From Ignavibacteria bacterium (lineage in GTDB: Bacteria > Bacteroidota > Ignavibacteria > Tepidaquicellales > Tepidaquicellaceae), in contig JAQTLX010000012.1 in assembly GCA_028714695.1 (NCBI GenBank), positions 1 to 64,000 of the forward strand: a stretch of 64,000 nucleotides of DNA. The letters run 5' to 3'. Numbering within the stretch: the stretch's first letter is position 1; each line of letters begins with the position of its first letter. The notes beneath the pieces are model-generated. The model saw only the letters and a program-made list of their open reading frames with translations, was not told the origin of the DNA and searched no databases. The translations under genes were made by a program, and so were the position numbers. Below are positions 17,540 to 26,402 of the stretch, in pieces.

Positions 17540-18184
17540 TTAGTGCAGGAACATGAAATTAAAATTCAGTTGTATTCCCCCCAGATTATTTATAGGCTTA
17601 TCTTTAAGACTCTTTATTTCCCTTCCGATAACGGGCAGGTAATAATATTCAGCCGAGATACTTAGACCGATAGATTTCGATTCGTAATACTCTATTCCCA
17701 AACCTGCATAACCGCCGAAAGCAAATCCGGGCTGCGCGTAACCGAAGGCTTTAAAATAACTTCTGTCAAAAGGAGTTGTCATAGCGAATGCAGGCGCAAT
17801 ACCCGCTTTCAAAAACGGTCTGAAACTACCGTCGATTTCATCATAAAAAATATTCTGTTTTATTCCGACGCTTAATGTAGTCAGGAATACCCTGTTGATT
17901 TTATCTTTTATGTAAGAATTTCCATAGATATCGTAGTATTCAACTTCCGACGGATCTGTAACTCCGGATATTGAAAGTTTGAAAGTTAAATCTGAAGTTC
18001 TTCCGATTGGTTTAAAGTATGTTCCTGCAACTCCGAATCCGTTATCCGTGTACATAAATCCTATCGCCCAGTTGTTTCTTTTATCAGGCTCGGTCTTTTT
18101 GGGAGTATTTTTAATCTGCGCCGAAGATATAAGCGAAAAAGAGGCAAACAGAGCGGTAAATAATATAATTCTGAGAGTTCTCAT
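17540..18184 (-). CDS. Outer-membrane beta-barrel protein, 214 aa
   Basis: Signal peptide RTLRIILFTALFASFSLISS, cleaved before AQIKN. The mature protein is made of alternating aromatic/polar strands (WAIGFMYTDNGFGVAGTYF, TLSVGIKQNIFYD, FAFGGYAGLGIEYYESKS) and ends in Phe-rich GIQLNFNFMF, typical of small 8-stranded outer-membrane barrels. The frame runs open a further 55 codons upstream, but only ATG 18184 puts the signal peptide first. It is divergent from the TrmH gene, with 72 bp between. Specific function unknown. Confidence 0.75.
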   Translation of the reverse strand: MRTLRIILFTALFASFSLISSAQIKNTPKKTEPDKRNNWAIGFMYTDNGFGVAGTYFKPIGRTSDLTFKLSISGVTDPSEVEYYDIYGNSYIKDKINRVFLTTLSVGIKQNIFYDEIDGSFRPFLKAGIAPAFAMTTPFDRSYFKAFGYAQPGFAFGGYAGLGIEYYESKSIGLSISAEYYYLPVIGREIKSLKDKPINNLGGIQLNFNFMFLH

Positions 18185-18256
18185 TCTTTTAAATTGTTTT
18201 ACGAAACATATTTGATTAATTTTTAAAATTAAAGCATATAAGTAATCATATAATAA

Positions 18257-18841
18257 TTGACAGAAAAAAGACTCAAAAAGTTTAAAAAGGTGGTTTCGAA
18301 AAGGCAGAAGTATCTTACTCTGGTACTCGAAAATATACATGATCCGCACAACGTCAGCGCAATATTAAGGAGTTCGGAATCGGTAGGAATCGATAAAATT
18401 TACCTTATTTACAATGATGAGAAATTCCCGAAAATAAGCCCCGTCTCATCGGCAAGCGCGAAAAAATGGGTTGAACTCGTTAAATTCACGAATGTGGATG
18501 ACTGTTTCAAAGAATTAAAAAAACAGAAATATAAGATTTACTCGACTCACATGGCTGAAGGCGGGAAAAACGAATCGCTGTTTGAACTGGACCTGACAAA
18601 ACGCACCGCGCTTGTATTCGGAAACGAGCACAGGGGAGTCTCCGACGAGATAAAAGAAAAATCGGACTCGAATTTTCTTATACCTATGGTCGGAATGGTG
18701 CAGTCGCTGAACGTATCCGTCTCGGTTGCGGTTTGTATATACGAGGCGATGCGGCAGAGAATTGAAAAAGGCATGTACAAAAAATCAGGATACACGAAAA
18801 AGGAATTAAGTGAAAAACTTGAAAAATATTTGAACAAATAA
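18257..18841 (+). CDS. trmH: TrmH-family tRNA/rRNA 2'-O-methyltransferase
   Basis: A 194-aa SPOUT-class enzyme. Motif 1 ENIHDPHNVSAILRSSES binds SAM-site backbone and has the conserved Asn and Arg; motif 2 is LVFGNEHRGVS, and motif 3 is IPMVGMVQSLNVSVSVAV at the trefoil knot. TrmH methylates Gm18 of tRNA, and the motif 3 wording (VQSLNVSVS) favours TrmH over the rRNA methyltransferase RlmB. The frame opens at TTG 18257; no ATG lies upstream in frame. Cytosolic. Confidence 0.88.
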   Translation: MTEKRLKKFKKVVSKRQKYLTLVLENIHDPHNVSAILRSSESVGIDKIYLIYNDEKFPKISPVSSASAKKWVELVKFTNVDDCFKELKKQKYKIYSTHMAEGGKNESLFELDLTKRTALVFGNEHRGVSDEIKEKSDSNFLIPMVGMVQSLNVSVSVAVCIYEAMRQRIEKGMYKKSGYTKKELSEKLEKYLNK

Positions 18842-18879
18842 TTTACCATTTACAATTTAAAATTTAACATTAGAAGAAA

Positions 18880-19698
18880 ATGCTTCCAAAATATTTTAAA
18901 ACCGAACTCGGACTGAATAACCTGAACAACTTCCTGCTTATATCGGGACCGTGCGTAATTGAAAGCAAATCGATTGTCTTTAAGACATGCGAGGAATTGA
19001 AGAAAATTACTTCGAAACTGAAGATACCTTTTATATTCAAGGCTTCTTACGCGAAGGCAAACAGAACGTCGGGAGATTCTTTCAGGGGAATTCAATTCGA
19101 CAAGGCGCTGCAGATACTCGAAGACGTTCGGCATGAATTCGATGTACCTGTTTTGACCGACATACATTCGGAACTGGAAGCGGAAATTGTCGGTGAAGTG
19201 GTTGACGTACTTCAGATACCGGCATTTCTTTGCCGCCAGTCGGAACTTCTTGAAGCGGCGGGAGAAACGGGAAAAGTCGTGAACATAAAAAAGGGGCAGT
19301 TCCTTGCGCCTCAGGATATAGTCTATCAGGCGCAGAAAGTCGCTAAAACGGGAAACAAGAAAATCCTTTTAACCGAAAGGGGCAGTTCATTCGGATATCA
19401 GAATCTTGTTGTGGATTTCAGGAGTTTTCCGATTATGAAAGAATTCGGATATCCGGTTATATTCGACGCGACGCATTCTGTCCAGATGCCGTCGAAAGAA
19501 AACGGCGTGAGCGGCGGAAATCCAGAATTTATAGAGCCTCTGGCGCATGCAGCCGCGGCAATAGGGATTGACGGATTCTTTTTCGAAACACATCCGAATC
19601 CCGCAAAGGCATTGAGCGACGGCAGCAATATGATTAAACTTGACAAGATGGAGAAATTATTGAAAACACTTTTGAAAATCAAAAAGATAATTTTATAA
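18880..19698 (+). CDS. kdsA: 3-deoxy-8-phosphooctulonate synthase
   Basis: A 272-aa KdsA that condenses PEP with arabinose 5-phosphate in the first committed step of KDO for LPS. Active-site blocks: ISGPCVIES, FKASYAKANRTSG, LTDIHSELEA, IPAFLCRQ, NIKKGQFLAP, LTERGSSFGYQNLVVDFRS and ETHPNPAKALSDG. The Cys in GPCVIES, with His, Glu and Asp of the later motifs, marks the metal-dependent class (as in Aquifex) rather than the E. coli type, which has Asn. Its presence supports a diderm LPS-bearing cell. Confidence 0.96.
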   Translation: MLPKYFKTELGLNNLNNFLLISGPCVIESKSIVFKTCEELKKITSKLKIPFIFKASYAKANRTSGDSFRGIQFDKALQILEDVRHEFDVPVLTDIHSELEAEIVGEVVDVLQIPAFLCRQSELLEAAGETGKVVNIKKGQFLAPQDIVYQAQKVAKTGNKKILLTERGSSFGYQNLVVDFRSFPIMKEFGYPVIFDATHSVQMPSKENGVSGGNPEFIEPLAHAAAAIGIDGFFFETHPNPAKALSDGSNMIKLDKMEKLLKTLLKIKKIIL

Positions 19699-19743
19699 AA
19701 ATTAAATTCCTGAAATCATTTTGTTCATAATTGCCCGAATCTT

Positions 19744-20331
19744 ATGAAACGTATTTATTTTATAGCAGGATGCAATGGAGCTGGAAAAACTACGGTTTCA
19801 ATTACTTTGTTTCCGGAATTGCTGGATTGTACAGAATATGTAAATGCCGATTCTATAGCGAAAGGAATTTCGCCTTTTAATCCTGATTCTGTATCATTTG
19901 TATCCGGTAGATTAATGATAGACCGTATCAATAATTTATTGGCAGCGGGATTAGATTTTGCTGTTGAGACAACCTTAACTACATTAAGTTATACAAGCTT
20001 ATTCAAAGAGTGTGTAAAGTCGGGATATAAAATTATTTTGATCTTTTTCTGGTTAAACAATAGCAGGCTTGCAATAAAAAGAATTTCAGAAAGAGTAAAA
20101 AATGGCGGTCATCATGTTCCTGATGAAATTGTAATCAGAAGATATTTTAAAGGTATTAATAATTTATTTGACATTTTTATCCCCTTAAGTGATATTTGGT
20201 ATATATATGATAATTCTGATATCAATCCGGTTCTTGTTGCATCGGGAGGAAAAGAAATTAGCACGAAAATAACAGCGTTGGAAATTTTTAATGAAATTAA
20301 ATCGATACATGACAAACCAAGAATTATATAA
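19744..20331 (+). CDS. Zeta-toxin-like P-loop kinase
   Basis: A 195-aa P-loop ATPase. Walker A is GCNGAGKTT (about 9-17), and a conserved Asp follows in VNADSIAKGI. AVETTLTT and the Arg-rich lid ERVKNGGHHVPDEIVIRR are hallmarks of the zeta-toxin/AAA_33 group that phosphorylates small molecules such as UDP-GlcNAc. The last 23 bp overlap a 53-codon frame that may be its antitoxin or partner. Base composition is more A/T-rich than kdsA upstream, and codons look less regular, which suggests acquired DNA. Whether it is toxic is not shown. Confidence 0.8.
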   Translation: MKRIYFIAGCNGAGKTTVSITLFPELLDCTEYVNADSIAKGISPFNPDSVSFVSGRLMIDRINNLLAAGLDFAVETTLTTLSYTSLFKECVKSGYKIILIFFWLNNSRLAIKRISERVKNGGHHVPDEIVIRRYFKGINNLFDIFIPLSDIWYIYDNSDINPVLVASGGKEISTKITALEIFNEIKSIHDKPRII

Positions 20332-20470
20332 AGAACTATCAAAAAAAATCGATAAAGGCATTAAGCTTGCTCATAAAAAATTAACAGCCCAAAGAGCCAA
20401 GGAAAATGGTTTCCTGATTGTGTTTCATAAAGGGAAGATAATTAAGAAAAAAGCAAAAGATTTGATTTAA
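20309..20470 (+). CDS. Small basic protein paired with zeta-like kinase
   Basis: A 53-codon frame starting at ATG 20309 and ending at TAA 20470. It is Lys-rich (about one third K or R), begins MTNQELYKELSKKIDKG and ends with a strand-like FLIVFHKGKIIKKKAKDLI. The first half looks helical. Overlap with the kinase by 23 bp in another frame indicates coupled translation, as in toxin-antitoxin pairs. The order here is kinase first, small gene second. It is below usual gene-calling lengths and could be missed in annotations. Function inferred from context only. Confidence 0.6.
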   Translation: MTNQELYKELSKKIDKGIKLAHKKLTAQRAKENGFLIVFHKGKIIKKKAKDLI

Positions 20471-20491
20471 TAACCTTTTTTCACCCACCAG

Positions 20492-20629
20492 TTAATCGGC
20501 TTTGTCAGTTGTCACAATTAATTTTAATTCGTTTGTTCTAAGAGGATTGTTCTTATCCTGCGAGTAAATATTGCTGAATGAAATGAAACTAAGAATGGTT
20601 ATGATAAAAAATATCGTTATGTTTCTCAT
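20492..20629 (-). CDS. 45-aa ORF with signal peptide (mini secreted peptide or gene remnant)
   Basis: Read leftward from ATG 20629 to TAA 20492. The first ~24 residues form a textbook Sec signal peptide (RNITIFFIITILSFISFSN then IYSQ), leaving a mature piece of about 21 residues (DKNNPLRTNELKLIVTTDKAD). The start of many larger exported proteins in this genome looks just like this, so it may be the front of a truncated gene; a true small secreted peptide is the alternative. The remaining bases of the 20471-20810 gap show nothing else. Confidence 0.45.
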   Translation of the reverse strand: MRNITIFFIITILSFISFSNIYSQDKNNPLRTNELKLIVTTDKAD

Positions 20630-20810
20630 ACGTATGCGAATTGTTAAATAAACATAAAGTAATTAGTGAAATTATTCAATTCAGATTACAAAATGCCGCA
20701 CTGAGTTCCAGGATATGAAATGCTGTTGCTTGAATTTGAAATAACGGATTTATACATTTATATTAAGTGCATTTTTTCTGATTTTTGCAAAACGGCAAAA
20801 AGATAATATC

Positions 20811-23228
20811 ATGGCTAAGAAAATAATTTCCGTAAACAGAAACGATAAACTGAACGGCATGCATCTGGCAGGCATTTTTATCATTTCGATGGCGTCGCTT
20901 CTGCACGAGTTCACTATGACAAGAATTCTGTCAGTCTCTTTGTGGTATCATTTCGCGTTTATGATTATAAGCGTTGCATTGCTTGGAATCGGCGTCAGCG
21001 GAGTAGCGCTTTCGCTGTTTCCCAAACTCCTTGAAAAGCCGACGGATAAAACGCTGACGTTCATTTCAATGCTGTACGGATTCAGCGTGCTCGCGACATT
21101 CATGATTTCGTATTTTGTGCCTGTTGACCCGTTCAGTTTGTTCACACAGAAAATACAATTCGTAATAATACCTCTTTATTATTTACTGATAACGATACCG
21201 TTTTTCTTTTCAGGGCTTGTGATTTCTATGCTGCTTACGAAATTTTCCCCCGATGTTTCAAAGATGTATTTCTTTGACCTCACGGGAGCGGGCATAGCAT
21301 GTTTTGCATTTGTGATTCTCATGCCGTTTGCGGGCGGGAACGGAACGATTGTCTTTGTGTCGTCACTTGGATTTATCGGCGCGATGTTTTTCAGTTTCAA
21401 TAAACATAAAGGGCTGTTCCTTGTTTCGCTGGTGCTCGCGATTTTTGTGTTTTCATTCTTGATAAATAAAGAAGAACTCCTGAAAATACGCGTTACTCCG
21501 AATAAAATTTACGCGAACTATATCGCCGAAAGACCCGACCTGAATGAATTCTCGGCGTGGAATACAATTTCGAAAGTGGATGTTATGAAGGAGGAAGACC
21601 CGTCGGATGACGGCTACAATGTTTATCTCGCTATAATAGACGAAGGCAATGCTACTACAAATATTCCGAACGTAAGAAAGATGCCTCCGCTGAATAAGCC
21701 TCTCGATGCGTCAAATCTTGCATTTGTCGGCAAGGATTCATGCGATAAGGTTTTTATAATCGGTTCGGGCGGCGGCGGCGAAGTGCTTGTCAGCATGTAT
21801 CACAATGCCAAAAAGGTTACGGGTGTTGAGATTAACGGCATACTCAACGAATTGATTTCCGAAACCATGGCGGGCTGGACGGGGCAGTTGATAAAGAATA
21901 ATCCGAAAGTCGATATAATCACCGACGACGCGAGGTCATTCATAAGAAGGAGTAAGGATTTTTACGATGTTATAATTTCGGCGCACACAATATCGGCGTC
22001 AGCCGTTTCGAGCGGCGCGATGTCGATGGTTGAAAATTATATTATGACGAAAGAAGCGGTAAAGGATTATCTGCGCCATCTCGATGAAAGAGGAATCCTA
22101 TATATATCGAGACCCGAAACGCAACTGCCGAAACTTATTGCCACGCTTAAAGAAGCGGATAATGAACTGGGAATAAAAAATGATGAATCGAATTATGTCG
22201 TTTTCAAAAGACCACCGACCGATTACGAAGTTACAAACAGTTATCTTGCCGGTGTTGTTTACAAAAAGAACGGATTTGATATGCTTGATATGATGGCTAT
22301 GAGAAACGAAGCATCGGCAATGAATATGATTATTGAATACGACCCGCTTACATCACAGGATAATATTTATAAAAATTTAATCGTATCGAAAGACGTTCAG
22401 ACCGAAATCAACAAATCGCCTTCGCAGCTTTCGCCTGCAACGGATGACAAGCCGTTCTTCGACGATAACTTCAGATTCTCGGACGTCAATCTCCACATGA
22501 TAAAAGAAGTTTTCTCGCAGGACGACAAAGCAATTCTCGCTTTGAAATCGAAACCTGTCGCGCAGGTTACGCTTTTGATGATGCTAATACAGATTATTAT
22601 TGTCGCGGGTGTATTGCTTATAGTTCCTTCATTTTTCATTAAGAGCGGCGGCGATAAAAAAACCGACAAGAAGTTTTTATTCTTCTTCGCGCTGATTGGT
22701 CTGGGATATATTACAACACAGATTGCTTTGATACAGAAGTTTACTTTGTTTCTCGGTCAGCCTGTTTACACATTGCTGACTGTAGTATCCACCATGCTTA
22801 TATTTTCCGGATTGGGAGCGAAATATTCGTTAAAGTTTGCGGGCAAACAAAAGTTATACATTATATTTTTGATAATAGCGGCGCTTGCAATTGTTCTCGG
22901 ATTCCTGACGCCTGTAATATTCAGTGCGCTGGTTTCTCTGAGTCTTTTGCTTAGAATAATAATCACAATTATTCTCATTGCTCCGCTTTCATTCTTTATG
23001 GGAATGCCCTTCCCTTCGGGCATATCCTTGATAACGGGAGACGACCCGAGAATGATAGGAATTTCATGGGCTGTAAACGGATTTTTCTCCGTCTTAGGTA
23101 CTGTTTTAACAATGATTTTTGCAATGATGCTTGGTTTCAAGATTGTTTTTATCATTGCAGGGGTATATTACCTGTGTGCGATGATTTTTATCACTATAAG
23201 ATATAAGAATAATTTAGTAAATTTGTAA
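20811..23228 (+). CDS. Membrane-embedded spermidine-synthase-like protein
   Basis: An 805-aa protein with an N-terminal block of about seven transmembrane helices (about 20-215), a central Rossmann methyltransferase-like domain (about 300-450) and a C-terminal block of about seven helices (about 590-800). The central domain has VFIIGSGGGGEVL (SAM-site glycine loop), VTGVEINGILN and ITDDARSFI, as in spermidine synthases, but lacks a clear polyamine-site signature. Such fused proteins are common in environmental bacteria and their reaction is unproven. It sits alone upstream of the phosphofructokinase pair. Confidence 0.78.
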   Translation: MAKKIISVNRNDKLNGMHLAGIFIISMASLLHEFTMTRILSVSLWYHFAFMIISVALLGIGVSGVALSLFPKLLEKPTDKTLTFISMLYGFSVLATFMISYFVPVDPFSLFTQKIQFVIIPLYYLLITIPFFFSGLVISMLLTKFSPDVSKMYFFDLTGAGIACFAFVILMPFAGGNGTIVFVSSLGFIGAMFFSFNKHKGLFLVSLVLAIFVFSFLINKEELLKIRVTPNKIYANYIAERPDLNEFSAWNTISKVDVMKEEDPSDDGYNVYLAIIDEGNATTNIPNVRKMPPLNKPLDASNLAFVGKDSCDKVFIIGSGGGGEVLVSMYHNAKKVTGVEINGILNELISETMAGWTGQLIKNNPKVDIITDDARSFIRRSKDFYDVIISAHTISASAVSSGAMSMVENYIMTKEAVKDYLRHLDERGILYISRPETQLPKLIATLKEADNELGIKNDESNYVVFKRPPTDYEVTNSYLAGVVYKKNGFDMLDMMAMRNEASAMNMIIEYDPLTSQDNIYKNLIVSKDVQTEINKSPSQLSPATDDKPFFDDNFRFSDVNLHMIKEVFSQDDKAILALKSKPVAQVTLLMMLIQIIIVAGVLLIVPSFFIKSGGDKKTDKKFLFFFALIGLGYITTQIALIQKFTLFLGQPVYTLLTVVSTMLIFSGLGAKYSLKFAGKQKLYIIFLIIAALAIVLGFLTPVIFSALVSLSLLLRIIITIILIAPLSFFMGMPFPSGISLITGDDPRMIGISWAVNGFFSVLGTVLTMIFAMMLGFKIVFIIAGVYYLCAMIFITIRYKNNLVNL

Positions 23229-23272
23229 GATATGCAGCGAATTTTTAAATTAACACAAATTTAAATCATATT

Positions 23273-24607
23273 ATGAGCGAAGATCACTATAGAAAGAAAA
23301 CATTGGCGATTCTTGTCGGCGGCGGGCCGGCTCCGGGGATTAACGGGGTAATACGTTCCGTTACTATCGAAGCAATAAATTCGGGGCTTAACGTTATTGG
23401 CATTTACGACGGATTTGAATATCTCAGCAAAGGAGATTCGAGCCACGTTACAGAATTAAGAATTGAAGACGTTTCAAGAATTCACTTTGACGGCGGAAGC
23501 ATATTACGCACTTCACGCGTCAATCCGGCAAAGAATAAGGAAATGCTTGATGCCACAATCAAAGCATTAACGCAATTATCGGTCGATTATCTCGTAACAA
23601 TCGGAGGCGATGACACTGCAACAAGTGCATACAAAATTGATACATTAACAAGAGGTCAGATTGGTGTAGCCCACGTTCCGAAAACAATTGACAACGACTT
23701 GCCCCTGCCCGGCAACATGCCGACTTTCGGATATCAAACGGCAAGGGATTTCGGTTTTCATATCGTACAGTCGCTGATGGTTGACGCGGCAACAACAAAT
23801 CGCTGGTATTATGTAGTTACTATGGGACGCAAAGCCGGGCATCTTGCACTCGGTATCGGCAAATCGGCGGGCGCGACGCTTTCAATTATTGGCGAAGAAT
23901 TCCGTGATAAGACCGTAAGTTTTGAAACAATCTGCGATATACTTGAAGCATCAATAATTAAAAGACTCGCACAGGGCAATTCTTACGGAGTGGCTATTCT
24001 CGCGGAAGGTATCATAACAAGAGTCGATCAGGAAGAATTGAAACACCATCCGTATGTTAATCTGGAAAAGGATTTGCACGGCAATATAAGGCTTTCGGAA
24101 ATAGATATCGGCAGAATAACAAAAGACGAAGTCCGCAGAAGATTAAGGGAAAGAGGCATCAGCGTTACGATAGTAAGCAAGGATATCGGTTACGAACTCA
24201 GGTGCGCTGCTCCGATTCCGTATGACTGCGAATACACACAGGACCTTGGTTACGCCGCGGTGCGATATCTTCTGTCAGGGCATTCAGGCGCCATCGTAAC
24301 AGTGGATAAAGGTCAGTTGATTCCGGTGAAATTCGAAGATATTATCAACGCTGACGGCAGAATCAACACAAGAGAAGTGGATGTAGATTCGGACAGTTAT
24401 CAGGTCGCAAGAAAATATATGATAAGACTTGAGAAAGCGGATTTCGATGAAGTGAAGAACGTTGCAAGGCTCGCTCTTATCGGCAATATGAAAACAGAGG
24501 AGTTCATTGACAAATATAAATACCTTATCAATGACCCCCCGGTAAAAGAGCCGAAAGCATTAGATAAGATAAAAGAACATAAACCGAAGATTGAAAAGAA
24601 AAATTAA
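23273..24607 (+). CDS. pfp: Pyrophosphate-type 6-phosphofructokinase
   Basis: A 444-aa phosphofructokinase-family enzyme for fructose-6-phosphate phosphorylation. The phosphoryl-donor motif is TIGGDDTATS, where Asp in place of Gly blocks the ATP site and marks PPi dependence. PKTIDNDLP has the Lys common in PPi enzymes. MGRKAGHLAL and AEG complete the sugar-phosphate site. PPi-type enzymes work in both directions and save ATP. A terminator hairpin follows directly, and a second, ATP-type gene lies 132 bp downstream. Confidence 0.88.
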   Translation: MSEDHYRKKTLAILVGGGPAPGINGVIRSVTIEAINSGLNVIGIYDGFEYLSKGDSSHVTELRIEDVSRIHFDGGSILRTSRVNPAKNKEMLDATIKALTQLSVDYLVTIGGDDTATSAYKIDTLTRGQIGVAHVPKTIDNDLPLPGNMPTFGYQTARDFGFHIVQSLMVDAATTNRWYYVVTMGRKAGHLALGIGKSAGATLSIIGEEFRDKTVSFETICDILEASIIKRLAQGNSYGVAILAEGIITRVDQEELKHHPYVNLEKDLHGNIRLSEIDIGRITKDEVRRRLRERGISVTIVSKDIGYELRCAAPIPYDCEYTQDLGYAAVRYLLSGHSGAIVTVDKGQLIPVKFEDIINADGRINTREVDVDSDSYQVARKYMIRLEKADFDEVKNVARLALIGNMKTEEFIDKYKYLINDPPVKEPKALDKIKEHKPKIEKKN

Positions 24608-24631
24608 TATGTATTGATTTATATATTGTAT

Positions 24632-24662
24632 ACAGGGTTCTATCAGGAACCCTGTTTTATTT
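24632..24662 (+). terminator. Rho-independent terminator after pfp
   Basis: Perfect 9-bp stem ACAGGGTTC / GAACCCTGT (24632-24640 with 24647-24655) with a six-base loop, followed by TTTATTTT. It lies 25 bp behind the pfp stop, separating it from the next phosphofructokinase gene. Confidence 0.88.
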
Positions 24663-24739
24663 TAAACCAATTGACATCAATAATTATATATAGTTAATTA
24701 TTGTTTTAGAGTTGACAAACGGAAAACAAGGAGTATGAA

Positions 24740-25771
24740 ATGAAGATAGGAGTTTTAACATCAGGCGGCGACTGTCCGGGACTTAATGCTGTAATAAGAG
24801 GCATAACAAGAAAAGGCGGACAGGAAGGTCATGAAGTTGTAGGAATACTGAACGGCTGGAAAGGGCTGTTCGATGAAAGTTATATTACGCTTGACATGAA
24901 AAGCGTTGCGGGAATTGTGAATCGCGGCGGTACAATACTCGGTACTTCGAGATTCGGTCCGTTCCAGCAGGAAAACGGCGCTGAGATTCTTCAGCATAAA
25001 GTCGCCCGCGCTGAATTCGACGCGATTATCGCGATAGGCGGCGAAGGTTCGATGCATATAGCCCAGCAATGCCACGAACTGGGAATCAATATTGTCGGTG
25101 TGCCGAAAACTATCGATAACGATTTAAGCGGGACGGATTACACATTCGGTTTTGATACTGCCGTGCAGATTGCAACTGAAGCAATTGACAGGCTTCATAC
25201 AACCGCTGAATCGCATCACAGAGTAATGATACTCGAGGTTATGGGAAGGCATGCGGGCTGGATAGCATTATATTCCGGAATTGCAGGTGGAGCGGATTCA
25301 ATCATAATTCCGGAAATGAAAGTTAAGATTGATGAAGTATGCGAAGTTCTTAAAAGCCGTTATAAAAGAGGAAAATTATTTTCTATAATAGTTGTTGCCG
25401 AAGGAGCGGAATATCTTCTTGAAGAAATGAAGGTCGAAGATTCTGAAAAGAAAAAAGATGAATTCGGACGCGCAAGGCTCGGAGGCATCAGTTATTTTCT
25501 TGCAAATGAAATTGAAAAGAAAACCGGATTCGAAACCAGAACGACAATACTCGGACATGTTCAGAGAGGCGGCGTCCCGACGGCATTTGACAGAGTGCTC
25601 GGAACGAGATTCGGAATATATTCCGTGGAAATGATTATAGATAAAAAATTCGGACGCATGTGCGCGCTTCAGGGCAGCGACATCAAAGACATACCGATAC
25701 AAGACGCAATCGGGAAACTAAAAACGGTTGATTTGAATATTTATAAAGCGGCGAAAGTTTTCTTCAAGTAA
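24740..25771 (+). CDS. pfkA: ATP-type (group III) 6-phosphofructokinase
   Basis: A 343-aa phosphofructokinase. The donor motif is IGGEGSM: Gly at the decisive place indicates ATP use, while the Glu for Asp before it and PKTIDNDL match the so-called group III or mixed-type enzymes known from actinobacteria. TSGGDCPGLNAVIRG begins the protein and MGRHAGWIAL and GHVQRGG form the sugar-phosphate and dimer site. A strong AAGGAG lies six bases before the ATG, rare among the genes here. Transcribed separately from pfp because a terminator intervenes. Confidence 0.9.
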   Translation: MKIGVLTSGGDCPGLNAVIRGITRKGGQEGHEVVGILNGWKGLFDESYITLDMKSVAGIVNRGGTILGTSRFGPFQQENGAEILQHKVARAEFDAIIAIGGEGSMHIAQQCHELGINIVGVPKTIDNDLSGTDYTFGFDTAVQIATEAIDRLHTTAESHHRVMILEVMGRHAGWIALYSGIAGGADSIIIPEMKVKIDEVCEVLKSRYKRGKLFSIIVVAEGAEYLLEEMKVEDSEKKKDEFGRARLGGISYFLANEIEKKTGFETRTTILGHVQRGGVPTAFDRVLGTRFGIYSVEMIIDKKFGRMCALQGSDIKDIPIQDAIGKLKTVDLNIYKAAKVFFK

Positions 25772-25860
25772 TTTTTAAAGAGAATTTAATTAATACAATC
25801 GTAAGCAGGCGTTTTAGTCCGCCGTGACGGGAACGCGGCATTATGTATTTATCATATTGT

Positions 25861-26355
25861 TTATAATATTTTCTTTTCCATCCAGACAATATCGATTTGT
25901 TTTCCGAATTTTTTCGCTATGCCTGTGAAATTTCCGCAAACGGTGAATCCGTTTTTTTCGTGGAATCTCAGGCTGTTTCTGTTTTCGGAAGTGATGCTCG
26001 CAAGCAGGATTTTGACACCCATTTTCACGGCATCCTCTTCCAGTTTATCCAAGGCAATTTTTCCCAGACCCATGCCTGAAAAATCTTTGTGCAAAAAGTA
26101 TGTTATCTCGGCAGTTTCTTTAAATGCGGGAAACGGATTGTATGGCCTGATAAAGCAAAATCCCGCGATTGTCTTGTTTACCGTTATCGCGTATGCAGGA
26201 TATCCCTTTGTCATGTCCAGAAATCTGTTGTAAAATTCATCAGGTAGTCTTTTTTCCGGATACGCTGCAAAACTATTCTCTGCATAATAATTATAAATTT
26301 CCATTATTTCTTTTCTGTGCGTTTCGCTTAACGGTTCAAATTCGACAGTATTCAT
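25861..26355 (-). CDS. GNAT family N-acetyltransferase (phosphinothricin acetyltransferase-like)
   Basis: A 164-aa GNAT enzyme. The acetyl-CoA loop is FSGMGLGKIAL (the Q/RxxGxG/A motif), preceded by the TAEITYFLHKDF strand, and the C-terminal NRNSLRFHEKNGFTVCG is a standard closing motif. The first ~60 residues (IMEIYNYYAENSFAAYPE) are like the PAT/Bar and YncA group, which acetylates amino-acid-like substrates including methionine sulfoximine. The natural substrate is not known. It is followed on the same strand, upstream, by an APC permease 47 bp away. Confidence 0.82.
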   Translation of the reverse strand: MNTVEFEPLSETHRKEIMEIYNYYAENSFAAYPEKRLPDEFYNRFLDMTKGYPAYAITVNKTIAGFCFIRPYNPFPAFKETAEITYFLHKDFSGMGLGKIALDKLEEDAVKMGVKILLASITSENRNSLRFHEKNGFTVCGNFTGIAKKFGKQIDIVWMEKKIL

Positions 26356-26402
26356 TTTAATTTTTAATTTATTTCCGGGTACTTAATAAATGTAAACATT
26401 CC

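Noticed and set aside
17540..18349. Longer 269-aa version of the outer-membrane protein
   Set aside because: The extra 55 residues precede a clean signal peptide and overlap the TrmH gene on the other strand.
24671..24717. Two TTGACA boxes upstream of pfkA
   Set aside because: No -10 at proper spacing, and this phylum uses a different promoter consensus; not reported as a promoter.
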